Of a stretch of DNA of 47,886 bases, positions 37,306 to 44,518 are shown one piece after another (position 1 is the stretch's first letter; each line of letters starts with the position of its first letter). This stretch comes from Candidatus Siliceabacter maunaloa. Lineage in GTDB: Bacteria; Actinomycetota; Thermoleophilia; Solirubrobacterales; Solirubrobacteraceae. The stretch covers positions 1 through 47,886 of the forward strand of contig JANDLV010000030.1 in assembly GCA_024330185.1 (NCBI GenBank), in the 5' to 3' direction. The translations under genes and the position numbers were made by a program. The notes beneath the pieces are model-generated. The model was not told the origin of the DNA and did not search any database. It saw only the letters and a program-made list of their open reading frames with translations.

Positions 37306-38229
37306 ATGCAGCATCGCAGCCGCAGAAACGGCGGCCGTATGTCGTTGGCAGTGCTTCTCAGCATTGTCGGAGTCGGTCTGCTCGGCGCCAGCGTTGCCTG
37401 GGCGTGCGCGCCCGGCGAGTACGGCTGGAGCAAGCCGCAGGCCCCGGCGTCGGAGGCCCCGAGTCAGAGCGGTGCCGGCCAGTCTTCGGGTGGTGGCTCC
37501 GGTTCGGGTGGTGGCCAGTCCACCGGTGGTGGCGGGTCCTCGGGTGGTGGTGGCCAGTCTGCGCCAGCACCGAGCAGCGCCCCCGCTCCGGCGGCGTCCT
37601 CGGCTCCGGCTCCGGCTCCGAGCTCGAGCCCGAGCTCGAGCCCGAGTTCGAGCTCGAGCTCTGGCTGGCAGTCAGCGCAGCAGAGTTCGAGCAGCCAGCC
37701 CGCCGAGCAGCCGAGTTCTGGCAGCCGGCCCACGGAGCGTGGCTCCGACAGCCCGTCCGCGGGGCAGAGTGCTCCGTCGGCGCAGAGCTCCCCGTCCGCG
37801 GTGGGGCAGAGTGCCCCGTCCACCGGGCAGAGCTCGAGCGGGACGGCAGGTGCAGGCCCGTCAAGTGGTGACGGGTCCGCGCGGGCGACCGCCAACGACT
37901 CGGGCGGCGATGACGGCAGTCGCGGAGGGTCTGCGACGAGCTCCGAATCGTCTGATTCCGGCGGCCGGGACGGCGCAGGGGAAGGCAGTTCGACACAGAC
38001 ACCCACCGCGCAGGGCGCAACGGGCGATCTGTGGAGCGCCTTCGAGGCCGACCGAACCTCGCTCACAGCGAGCGGGGGAGATACGGCGGCCGCGAATACC
38101 GGCCCGGACACGGGGTTCGGAGTGGGCCTGGCATTGCTCGGGCTCGGAGCCGCAGCACTGTTCGGAGGCTTTGCCTTCGCAGTAGTGCGCCGGCGTCGCA
38201 GCCTGGCTTCGACCCAGGACCGCCGGTAG
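37306..38229 (+). CDS. Ser/Gly/Pro-rich exported protein with C-terminal membrane anchor
   Basis: 307 residues. ATG 37306 was chosen over 37285 because GGGAGG precedes it with normal spacing. The signal peptide ends AWA/C (GASVAWACAPGEYGW). A low-complexity stalk follows: GGGSGSGGGQ, APAPSSAPAPA, SSPSSSPSSSSSS, then Gln/Ser-rich sequence. After ATGDLWSAF (~245) come ~30 residues, a membrane helix (VGLALLGLGAAALFGGFAFAV) and RRRR. Head, LWS motif and tail match 8762-9601; the stalks differ in composition. It is probably a wall-spanning or surface stalk. A strong terminator follows immediately, unlike the left copy, which is coupled to its Asp-box gene. Confidence 0.85.
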   Translation: MQHRSRRNGGRMSLAVLLSIVGVGLLGASVAWACAPGEYGWSKPQAPASEAPSQSGAGQSSGGGSGSGGGQSTGGGGSSGGGGQSAPAPSSAPAPAASSAPAPAPSSSPSSSPSSSSSSGWQSAQQSSSSQPAEQPSSGSRPTERGSDSPSAGQSAPSAQSSPSAVGQSAPSTGQSSSGTAGAGPSSGDGSARATANDSGGDDGSRGGSATSSESSDSGGRDGAGEGSSTQTPTAQGATGDLWSAFEADRTSLTASGGDTAAANTGPDTGFGVGLALLGLGAAALFGGFAFAVVRRRRSLASTQDRR

Positions 38230-38246
38230 TTGAAGGATGACTCGGG

Positions 38247-38288
38247 GCGCAGGACGCGGTTCGCCGCGTCCTGCGCCTCAGTTTTTTG
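38247..38288 (+). terminator. Rho-independent terminator with TTCG tetraloop
   Basis: A perfect 14-bp stem (GGCGCAGGACGCGG / CCGCGTCCTGCGCC) closes a TTCG loop at 38261-38264 and is followed by six T (38283-38288). It ends the Ser/Pro-rich gene 18 bases after its stop. Confidence 0.95.
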
Positions 38289-38355
38289 TGCGCGCACTCT
38301 TGCTCTCGGGTAGAGTCGCGCTAGAGACCCGCCGCCGAAGGAACTGGGAGGCTTT

Positions 38356-39903
38356 GTGAAGCGGTTGTCGTTTGGCCCACTGCTGTGGGCGCTGGCGGGT
38401 GCATTTCTGCTGATGGGACTCGGGGCGGTGATCGTCTCGACCGCCTTCGATGCCCCGCCGACCGCAAGCGCGGTCGGCGCCAACGCCCCGATCAACGCCG
38501 GGGCGACCCAGGCCGACGACATCAGGTCGAACAACTCGCCGACGGTCGTGCGCAACCCGACCAGCGCGGGCAACCTCGTGGTCGCCAACCGGATCGACAC
38601 ACCGGAGTACGGCTGCGCGCTGCACGTCTCCCGCGACGGTGGCGCTGCGTGGGCCGACACGCCGCTCCCGCTTCCCGAGGGCGAGGAGCCCAAGTGCTTC
38701 GGGCCCGACGCGGTGTTCGCGTCCGATGGCACGCTGTACGTGTCGTTCGTGACACTGGAGGGAGAGGGCAACACCCCGAACGCCGGATGGCTTGTCAAGT
38801 CCACCGACGGCGGGCGGACCTTCTCGGAGCCTGTGCGGGCGCTCGGTCGTGAGCTGGTCTTCCAACTGCGCCTCGCCGTCGATCCCAACGACCCGCGCCG
38901 CGTCCACCTGATCTGGCTGCAGGGGTCGGACGTCGGCTTCCTGAAGTTCGCGCAGCCCGGGAATCCGATCCTGACCACCCGCTCCGATGACGGCGGATCG
39001 ACGTGGAGCTCCCCCGCGCGCGTGAGCAGTCCGGAACGAGGGCGGGCCATCGCTCCCGCGCCGGCGGTCGGTCCCGACGGCGAGCTCTACGTCCTCTATC
39101 TGGACCTGCAGGAGGATCAGCTCGACTACGAGGGAGCCCACCGAGGCGAAGGCGGGCCGCCCTACCCGGGGCCGATCTCGCTCGTGCTGGCCCGGTCGGT
39201 GGACGATGGCAGGACCTGGGGAGAGTCGCTCGTCGCCGACCGCATCGTCCCCATCGACCGGTTCGTCGTCTTCTTCCCCCCCTCCCCCTCCGTCGCGGTG
39301 GCGCCCGACGGTCGCGTCTACGCCGCCTTTCACGACGCGCGCCTCGGCGACCCCGACGTACTGCTCTGGTCGCTGGCGAAGGGGAGCGACGCGTGGGAGG
39401 GGCCGACGCGCGTCAACGACACCCCCGAGCGCGACGGCTCGTCGCAGTACCTGCCCCAGGTCTCGGTCGCGCCCGACGGCCGTCTCGACGTCCTCTACTA
39501 CGATCGCCGCTTGGACCCGGAGAACGTCATGAACCACGTGTCGCTCCAGGCCTCGTTCGACGAGGGCGACCGCTTCACCGCGTCAGCGCGCCTCACGAGC
39601 CAGCCGTTCAGCTCGCAGGTCGGCTTCGGGAGCAAGGAGGATCTCCCGACCCTCGGGAGCCGTCTGGGTCTCGCCTCGACCGACGACCGGGCACTCGCCG
39701 TCTGGACCGACACCCGCGCAGGGACCGTCGCCAGCAACAAGCAGGATCTCGCTCGGGCCGTGGTGGCCTTCTCCGAGCCCGAGCGTCTCTCGCCGGGAGC
39801 GCAGGACGGCCTCCGTTACGGAGGGATCGCACTCATGGTGCTCGGCCTCGGCATGCTCCTCGTGGGCCTACTCGGCGTGGTCTCGAGACGGGCTTCGACG
39901 TAG
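38356..39903 (+). CDS. Asp-box (BNR) propeller protein with N- and C-terminal membrane segments
   Basis: 515 residues. GTG 38356 has GGGAGG six bases upstream. A membrane segment starts at once (GPLLWALAGAFLLMGLGAVIV, ~7-29). Asp boxes are SRDGGAAW, STDGGRTF, SDDGGSTW and SVDDGRTW. The C-terminus has LRYGGIALMVLGLGMLLVGLL and RRAST. It matches 6957-8765 along its whole length (NNSPTVVRNP, DTPERDGSSQYLPQVSV, LWTDTRAGT) but lacks that protein's cytoplasmic extension and one internal repeat. It lies behind a strong terminator, so it should have its own promoter in 38289-38355. Sialidase activity is not supported. Confidence 0.88.
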   Translation: MKRLSFGPLLWALAGAFLLMGLGAVIVSTAFDAPPTASAVGANAPINAGATQADDIRSNNSPTVVRNPTSAGNLVVANRIDTPEYGCALHVSRDGGAAWADTPLPLPEGEEPKCFGPDAVFASDGTLYVSFVTLEGEGNTPNAGWLVKSTDGGRTFSEPVRALGRELVFQLRLAVDPNDPRRVHLIWLQGSDVGFLKFAQPGNPILTTRSDDGGSTWSSPARVSSPERGRAIAPAPAVGPDGELYVLYLDLQEDQLDYEGAHRGEGGPPYPGPISLVLARSVDDGRTWGESLVADRIVPIDRFVVFFPPSPSVAVAPDGRVYAAFHDARLGDPDVLLWSLAKGSDAWEGPTRVNDTPERDGSSQYLPQVSVAPDGRLDVLYYDRRLDPENVMNHVSLQASFDEGDRFTASARLTSQPFSSQVGFGSKEDLPTLGSRLGLASTDDRALAVWTDTRAGTVASNKQDLARAVVAFSEPERLSPGAQDGLRYGGIALMVLGLGMLLVGLLGVVSRRAST

Positions 39904-39970
39904 GGGCGGTGAGGCCGCGTCGAGGTCAAGGCCTCCTGCGAGCGCATGCTGCGCGCCGCGGCTGCCGAGC

Positions 39971-40300
39971 GTGACGCTTCCGCGCGCGGAAGCACTGGCC
40001 GCGGCGCTCGTCGGCCGCCCCGTGAGCACCTACCTGTGGGGGGACGGCCGCGTCGTGCGGGTCGAGGACGGGGTGATCCTGGTCGCGGGATACCACGGCC
40101 CCGAGGACGCACGGGTTCGCCTCGCCGACGTCCAGGCCGGCTTGGATCAGCTCGACGCGGCGGGCGAGGTGCCGGTGACGGTCGACGCGCTCGGGCCCTG
40201 GGCGACGTACGTCGCGGCGATGCTCGTCGGGGTCGAGGACGCGACGTTCGCTGACGCCCCCGCCCGCGTCAAGCTGTCCGAGCGCCCGGTCGCGGGCTGA
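39971..40300 (+). CDS. Small hypothetical protein
   Basis: 109 residues from GTG 39971. Codon use is strongly GC-ending at third positions, like the neighbours, which supports a real gene. No signal peptide or membrane helix. Two parts are visible: a beta-rich start (VSTYLWGDGRVVRVEDGVILVAGY) and a VDALGPWATYVAAMLVGVEDATF helix. I do not recognise the family. No good ribosome site is seen. It sits between the Asp-box and PAP2-like genes of the right cluster. Confidence 0.55.
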   Translation: MTLPRAEALAAALVGRPVSTYLWGDGRVVRVEDGVILVAGYHGPEDARVRLADVQAGLDQLDAAGEVPVTVDALGPWATYVAAMLVGVEDATFADAPARVKLSERPVAG

Positions 40301-40312
40301 CCTGCCGCCCGT

Positions 40313-40340
40313 TTGGATACGGCGGCCCTGCCGGTACGGT
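40313..40340 (+). promoter_or_regulatory. Possible promoter of the PAP2/DM13/SBP operon
   Basis: TTGGAT (40313-40318) and TACGGT (40335-40340) are 16 bases apart, in the gap after the small gene. If real, an ATG at 40341 would be too early, which supports a later start for the next gene. Confidence 0.3.
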
Positions 40341-40391
40341 ATGTTGGCACCCGGGTGGGGGGTTTGGCATGCGACGATCCGCGAAGTCGTC

Positions 40392-41936
40392 ATGGCTGCA
40401 CGAGAAGCGGTCCGCGTTGGAGGGGAATTGGTAAACGAAGTCACTGAGTGCGAACACGGTGCGGGGGCGGCCACGGCGGCGGCGCACCGGTCGGGCACAA
40501 CCGCTGGAGTGGGTGTCTCGCGAGCAGCACTGCTGGCCGCCTTCGCAGCCCTCGCACCCGTCCTGCTCTTTGGGGGGTGCGGCGGAGACGGCGCTCAGAG
40601 CGCTCTCGCCGCCGAGCCGGGGGCCGGGGACTGGCGACCGTGGGTGCTGGAGTCCGGCTCGCAGATCGCCGTGCCCCCGCCTCCCCGGGAGGGCTCGCAG
40701 GCAGCGCGTCAGGACGACGAGGAGCTGCGGTCGGTCGTGGCGTCGCGCAGCAGGCGCGACGAGGAGCAGGCCAGGGCGCTCGCGCGCCAGCCGGCCGTCG
40801 AGCCGTGGCTGCGAGACGTCATGGGCTTCGTGGCGACTCGCCCCAAGGATCCGGCGCGGGCGTCGCGCAACTACGCGCTCGTGAGTGTGGCGATGCACGA
40901 CGCCACAATCGCCGCCTGGCACTGGAAGTCCGAGTACGACCGCGAGGCCCCGAGCGAGGACGCGCTGTTCGACGCCGCGGCCGATCCCTCGTACCCGTCC
41001 GAGCACGCGGCGATCGCCGGCGCCGCCTCGCGGGTCCTCGCCCACCTCTATCCCGAGGAGCCCGCCGCGAGCCTGGAGCGCCAGGCCCAGGAGATCGCGG
41101 GCGCGCGGGTGATCGCGGGCGTCAACCACCCGAGCGACGTCGAGGCCGGAATGGCCCTCGGGCGCCAGGTAGCCGACCAGGTGATCGAGCGCGCCCGCAC
41201 CGACGGCGCCGACCGCGAGTGGGACGGCAGCAGGCCGGGACCCGGGCCGCGCAACTGGGAGCCCCCGCCGGGCTCGGCCGCGCGCCCGACCTCTCCGGTG
41301 GCGGGCACCTGGGACACGTGGGTGATGGAGTCGGGCAGCCAGTTCCGCCCGCCCGCGCCGCCGGCCTTCGGCACGCCGGGCTTCCGTGAGCAGGCGCAGG
41401 CAGTGGTCCGCGCCCAGGAGGAGCTCACCCCCGAGCAGAAGAGCGCAGCGGAGTTCTGGGAGGGCGGCGAGGGAACCGCCCTGCCGCCGGGCATCTGGAT
41501 GCAGGTGGTGCTCGAGCGCCTGCGCAACGAGCCGCTCACGACGCCGCTCACGACGCGGCTGTTCGCGTCGCTGACCGTGGCGATGGCCGACGCAGGCGTC
41601 GCCGCCTGGGACTCCAAGTACGCCTACTGGTACCCGCGGCCCGAGAACGGGATCCGCGACAGCGTGGATCCCGACTGGGAGCCCTTCGTGGAGACGCCGC
41701 TTTTCCCCGCCTACGTCTCGGGCCACTCGACCTACTCCGCCGCGGCCGCGGTGGTCCTCGCCGACGTCTTCCCCGACCGCGCGGAGCTGTGGCGCGAGCG
41801 GGGCGAGGAGGCCGGCCTGTCGCGCATCTGGGGGGGCATCCACTGGCCGGTCGACCACACCTACGGCGCCCGGCTCGGGAGCAGGATCGGCGACCTGACG
41901 GTCGCGCGCGCCGATCGCGACGGAGCCAAGCAGTGA
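40392..41936 (+). CDS. Lipoprotein with two PAP2/vanadium-haloperoxidase-like domains
   Basis: 514 residues from ATG 40392; a GTG at 40509 would give a compact lipoprotein signal (GVSRAALLAAFAALAPV, lipobox LFGGC). Two tandem halves are related: each begins with W..WV.ESGSQ (WRPWVLESGSQ, WDTWVMESGSQ). The second half has the full PAP2/haloperoxidase triad: KYAYWYPRP, VSGHS and SRIWGGIHWPVD. In the first half the equivalents are PSEHA and ARVIAGVNHPSD, where the usual catalytic His position seems to be Asn. So the second half may be a phosphatase or haloperoxidase and the first a degenerate copy. Probably anchored outside the membrane; it overlaps the DM13 gene. Confidence 0.85.
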   Translation: MAAREAVRVGGELVNEVTECEHGAGAATAAAHRSGTTAGVGVSRAALLAAFAALAPVLLFGGCGGDGAQSALAAEPGAGDWRPWVLESGSQIAVPPPPREGSQAARQDDEELRSVVASRSRRDEEQARALARQPAVEPWLRDVMGFVATRPKDPARASRNYALVSVAMHDATIAAWHWKSEYDREAPSEDALFDAAADPSYPSEHAAIAGAASRVLAHLYPEEPAASLERQAQEIAGARVIAGVNHPSDVEAGMALGRQVADQVIERARTDGADREWDGSRPGPGPRNWEPPPGSAARPTSPVAGTWDTWVMESGSQFRPPAPPAFGTPGFREQAQAVVRAQEELTPEQKSAAEFWEGGEGTALPPGIWMQVVLERLRNEPLTTPLTTRLFASLTVAMADAGVAAWDSKYAYWYPRPENGIRDSVDPDWEPFVETPLFPAYVSGHSTYSAAAAVVLADVFPDRAELWRERGEEAGLSRIWGGIHWPVDHTYGARLGSRIGDLTVARADRDGAKQ

Positions 41937-42763
41937 GGCGTCCGCTGAGGATCCGAGGACTTGGAGCGCTCGCGACGAGCGCAGTGGCGGTGGCGCTCGT
42001 CGCCTCGGGCTGCGGCGACGAGGCGAGCGACCGCCCGGACCCCTTCGAGGCCGTCGAGCAGAGCGAGCAGGCCAGCAGCCAGCAGGTCCGCGCCGAGGCG
42101 GCCCCCCGCTGGGAGCGGGTCACCTCGCTGAGCGGCTCGGGCGACGCGACGGAGTCGATCCGCATCGCGCCCGAGGCCATCCAGTGGCGGGTGCGCTGGC
42201 GCTGCAGCGAGGGTGGCTTCCAGGTCAGCCAGACGCCCGGGCCCCAGGAGGGCAACCCGATCGCCTCGGGACAGTGCCCGGGCGAGGGCGAGGCGGAGGC
42301 GATCGACACAGGCGAGCTGCAGCTCGCGGTACAGACCGAGGGCCGCTGGGAGGCGGTGGTCGAGCAACAGGTGACCGAGCCCATCGCCGAGCCGCCGCTG
42401 CCGGAGATGGAGGCGCAGGACGCCGAGGTGGTGGCCAGCGGGGACTTCTACCCGATCGACGAGCGCGGCGAAGGCGAGGCCGTCCTGCACGAGCTGCCCG
42501 ACGGTCGCCTCGTCCTGCGCCTCGAGGGCTTCGGCACCCTCAACAACACGGACCTCTTCGTGTGGCTCAGCGAGGCCAGGCGACCGGAAACGACGCAGCA
42601 GGTGCTGCGCTCCGACCACACCGAGCTCGCGCTGCTGAAGTCGACCATCGGCGACCAGAACTACCTGCTGCCCGAGGACGCCGACGCCGACGACATCCGC
42701 TCGGTCGTGATCTGGTGCGAGCCGGTGCGAAACGCCTACACGGCGGCTAGGCTCGAGCGATGA
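41933..42763 (+). CDS. DM13-domain lipoprotein
   Basis: 276 residues; GTG 41933 overlaps the previous stop (GTGA). Lipoprotein signal: MRRPLRIRGLGALATSAV then lipobox VASGC. The middle (~40-150) is unrecognised and acidic. The C-terminal ~105 residues are a DM13 domain: ASGDFYPID, LVLRLEGFGTLNNTDLFVWLS, LLKSTIGDQNYLLPED and SVVIWCEPV with the conserved Cys. DM13 has been proposed to take part in electron transfer or redox at the cell surface. Its coupling to a PAP2/haloperoxidase-like lipoprotein and to an SBP hints at surface redox chemistry, which is inference. Confidence 0.88.
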   Translation: MRRPLRIRGLGALATSAVAVALVASGCGDEASDRPDPFEAVEQSEQASSQQVRAEAAPRWERVTSLSGSGDATESIRIAPEAIQWRVRWRCSEGGFQVSQTPGPQEGNPIASGQCPGEGEAEAIDTGELQLAVQTEGRWEAVVEQQVTEPIAEPPLPEMEAQDAEVVASGDFYPIDERGEGEAVLHELPDGRLVLRLEGFGTLNNTDLFVWLSEARRPETTQQVLRSDHTELALLKSTIGDQNYLLPEDADADDIRSVVIWCEPVRNAYTAARLER

Positions 42764-44457
42764 CTCGCGCGCGACTTCTCACCTGTCTCATCGTCGCCGC
42801 GGCGTCGCTCACCGCGCTGCCGGCGCAGGCCCAGGAGGAGGGCAACACGGCCGAGCGGGTACGGATCGCGTGGCCGCGCGACGACGGCACGCTGACGCCC
42901 TACACCTACGACGTTGGCTACCCGCTGATGACGCTCATCTACGACACGCTCCTGTGGCGCGACGAGGGCGGGTCGGCCGAGGAGTGGCTCGCCCGCCAAA
43001 TCCGCAATACCGAGGCCGGCAGGCGCGTGACCGTGACGCTTCGCGAGGGGGCACGCTTTCACGACGGCAGGCCACTGACCGCTGAGGACGTGAAGTTCTC
43101 CTACGACTACTTCGCGGAGCGCTACCAGTCGCGCTTCACGCCGCAGCTCCAGGCGATCGAGAGCGTCGACGTCGTGGACGAGCTCACCGTCGCGTTCAAC
43201 CTCGAGTACCCGTCGCCAGGCTTCAACCTGCCGCTGTCCGACGTGCCGATCCTGCCGCGCCACCTGTGGGAGGGCCTCGGGCCCGGCGAGACGCCCCCCG
43301 GGATGCCCGTGGGAAGCGGGCCCTATCGGCTCGTGGAGCGCAGCCCGGGGGAGCGCTACGTCTTCCGTGCCAACGACGACTACTTCCTCGGTCAGCCGCG
43401 CGTGGCCACCCTGGAGCTGCCGTTCGACAGCGACTTCGCTGGAACCGTTCGCTCGCTGCTCAACCGGGATGTCGACATGATCCCCGTCACCCTGCCTCAG
43501 GGCACGCAGGACGACGTGACGGGGCCGGGGTTCAGGATCGATCGGGGAGTGCTGTACAGCGGGACCGCCCTGACGTTCAACGTGCGCAAGCCGCCGTTCG
43601 ACTCCGTGCGAGCCCGGCGCGCCATCTCCAGCGCGCTCGACCTCCAGCGGATCGCCGACAACACAGTGGGCGCCAACGAGCGCGCCTTCCAGGCCGACCG
43701 CGGATACGTCCACCCGCGGTCGGGTGCGGCCTCCGAGGGTCCGCTGCATCGCTTCGAGCCGGAGCGCGCCCGCTCGGAGCTCGCAGCGCTCGACCTGCCG
43801 CAGATCAGGGTGCTGGCGCCCGACAACGACCCCATTAGGAACGTGGCCGGCCAGCAGGTCGTTCTGGCGCTGACGCGTGCGGGCGCGGACGCCGAGCTGG
43901 TGACCGTGACGCCCGGCGAGCTCAACGCCGCGGTGGACCCAGAGGGCGGGACACCGACCTTCGAGGCGGCGATCGCGAGCATCCCACCGCTCGCGTCCTA
44001 CAGCGCTGACTACCTGCCCGTCGTGTTCGGCTCCGACGAGCGCCAGGCGCCGCTCAACTACTCGGGCTACAGCAGTGAGGAGTTCGATCGCCTCGCGGCG
44101 CGCGCGGCGCGCGAGACCAACCCGCGTGAGCGCAGCCAGACGATCCGGTCCGAGCTGCGCCTGCTCGCCCAGGAGGACGTGCCGGTGGTGCCCCTCTTCT
44201 ATCCGGAGGGAGCTTTCGTCTACCGGGACAGCATCTACCAGGGCTGGACCTACATCGAGGGAACGGGCATCCTCGACAAGCGCTCCTTCCTGCCGCGAGA
44301 GATCAGCGCCGAGGCGGGAGCCCGCCCCAACGCCGCTCCGATCGACCGGGCCAGCGGCTCCGGCGGCGGGATCGGGGCGCTCGGGCTGGTTGCCCTCAGC
44401 ATGCTGGGCCTCGTCGTGATCGTGCTCGTGCTCGGAGTGGTCCGGCGACGCCCGTGA
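42760..44457 (+). CDS. Family-5 solute-binding protein with C-terminal membrane anchor
   Basis: 565 residues; ATGA overlap with the DM13 gene. Signal peptide MTRARLLTCLIVAAASL, cleaved near AQAQ. SBP_bac_5 landmarks match 12503-14278: LIYDTLLWR, EDVKFSYDYFAER, PVGSGPYRLVE, SSALDLQRIADN, LNYSGYSSEEFDRLAARA, VVPLFYPEGAFVYRD. It ends in GGGIGALGLVALSML, a hydrophobic helix and RRRP: again a C-terminal anchor, no lipobox, and no permease or ATPase nearby. It probably binds a peptide or similar ligand at the outer face. The FtsH-like gene follows after 61 bases. Confidence 0.9.
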   Translation: MTRARLLTCLIVAAASLTALPAQAQEEGNTAERVRIAWPRDDGTLTPYTYDVGYPLMTLIYDTLLWRDEGGSAEEWLARQIRNTEAGRRVTVTLREGARFHDGRPLTAEDVKFSYDYFAERYQSRFTPQLQAIESVDVVDELTVAFNLEYPSPGFNLPLSDVPILPRHLWEGLGPGETPPGMPVGSGPYRLVERSPGERYVFRANDDYFLGQPRVATLELPFDSDFAGTVRSLLNRDVDMIPVTLPQGTQDDVTGPGFRIDRGVLYSGTALTFNVRKPPFDSVRARRAISSALDLQRIADNTVGANERAFQADRGYVHPRSGAASEGPLHRFEPERARSELAALDLPQIRVLAPDNDPIRNVAGQQVVLALTRAGADAELVTVTPGELNAAVDPEGGTPTFEAAIASIPPLASYSADYLPVVFGSDERQAPLNYSGYSSEEFDRLAARAARETNPRERSQTIRSELRLLAQEDVPVVPLFYPEGAFVYRDSIYQGWTYIEGTGILDKRSFLPREISAEAGARPNAAPIDRASGSGGGIGALGLVALSMLGLVVIVLVLGVVRRRP

Positions 44458-44518
44458 GAGCTGAGATCGCCGTGAACTCGAGCATTGGCCGCACGCCACG
44501 CACTACGCTGACAGCCCC

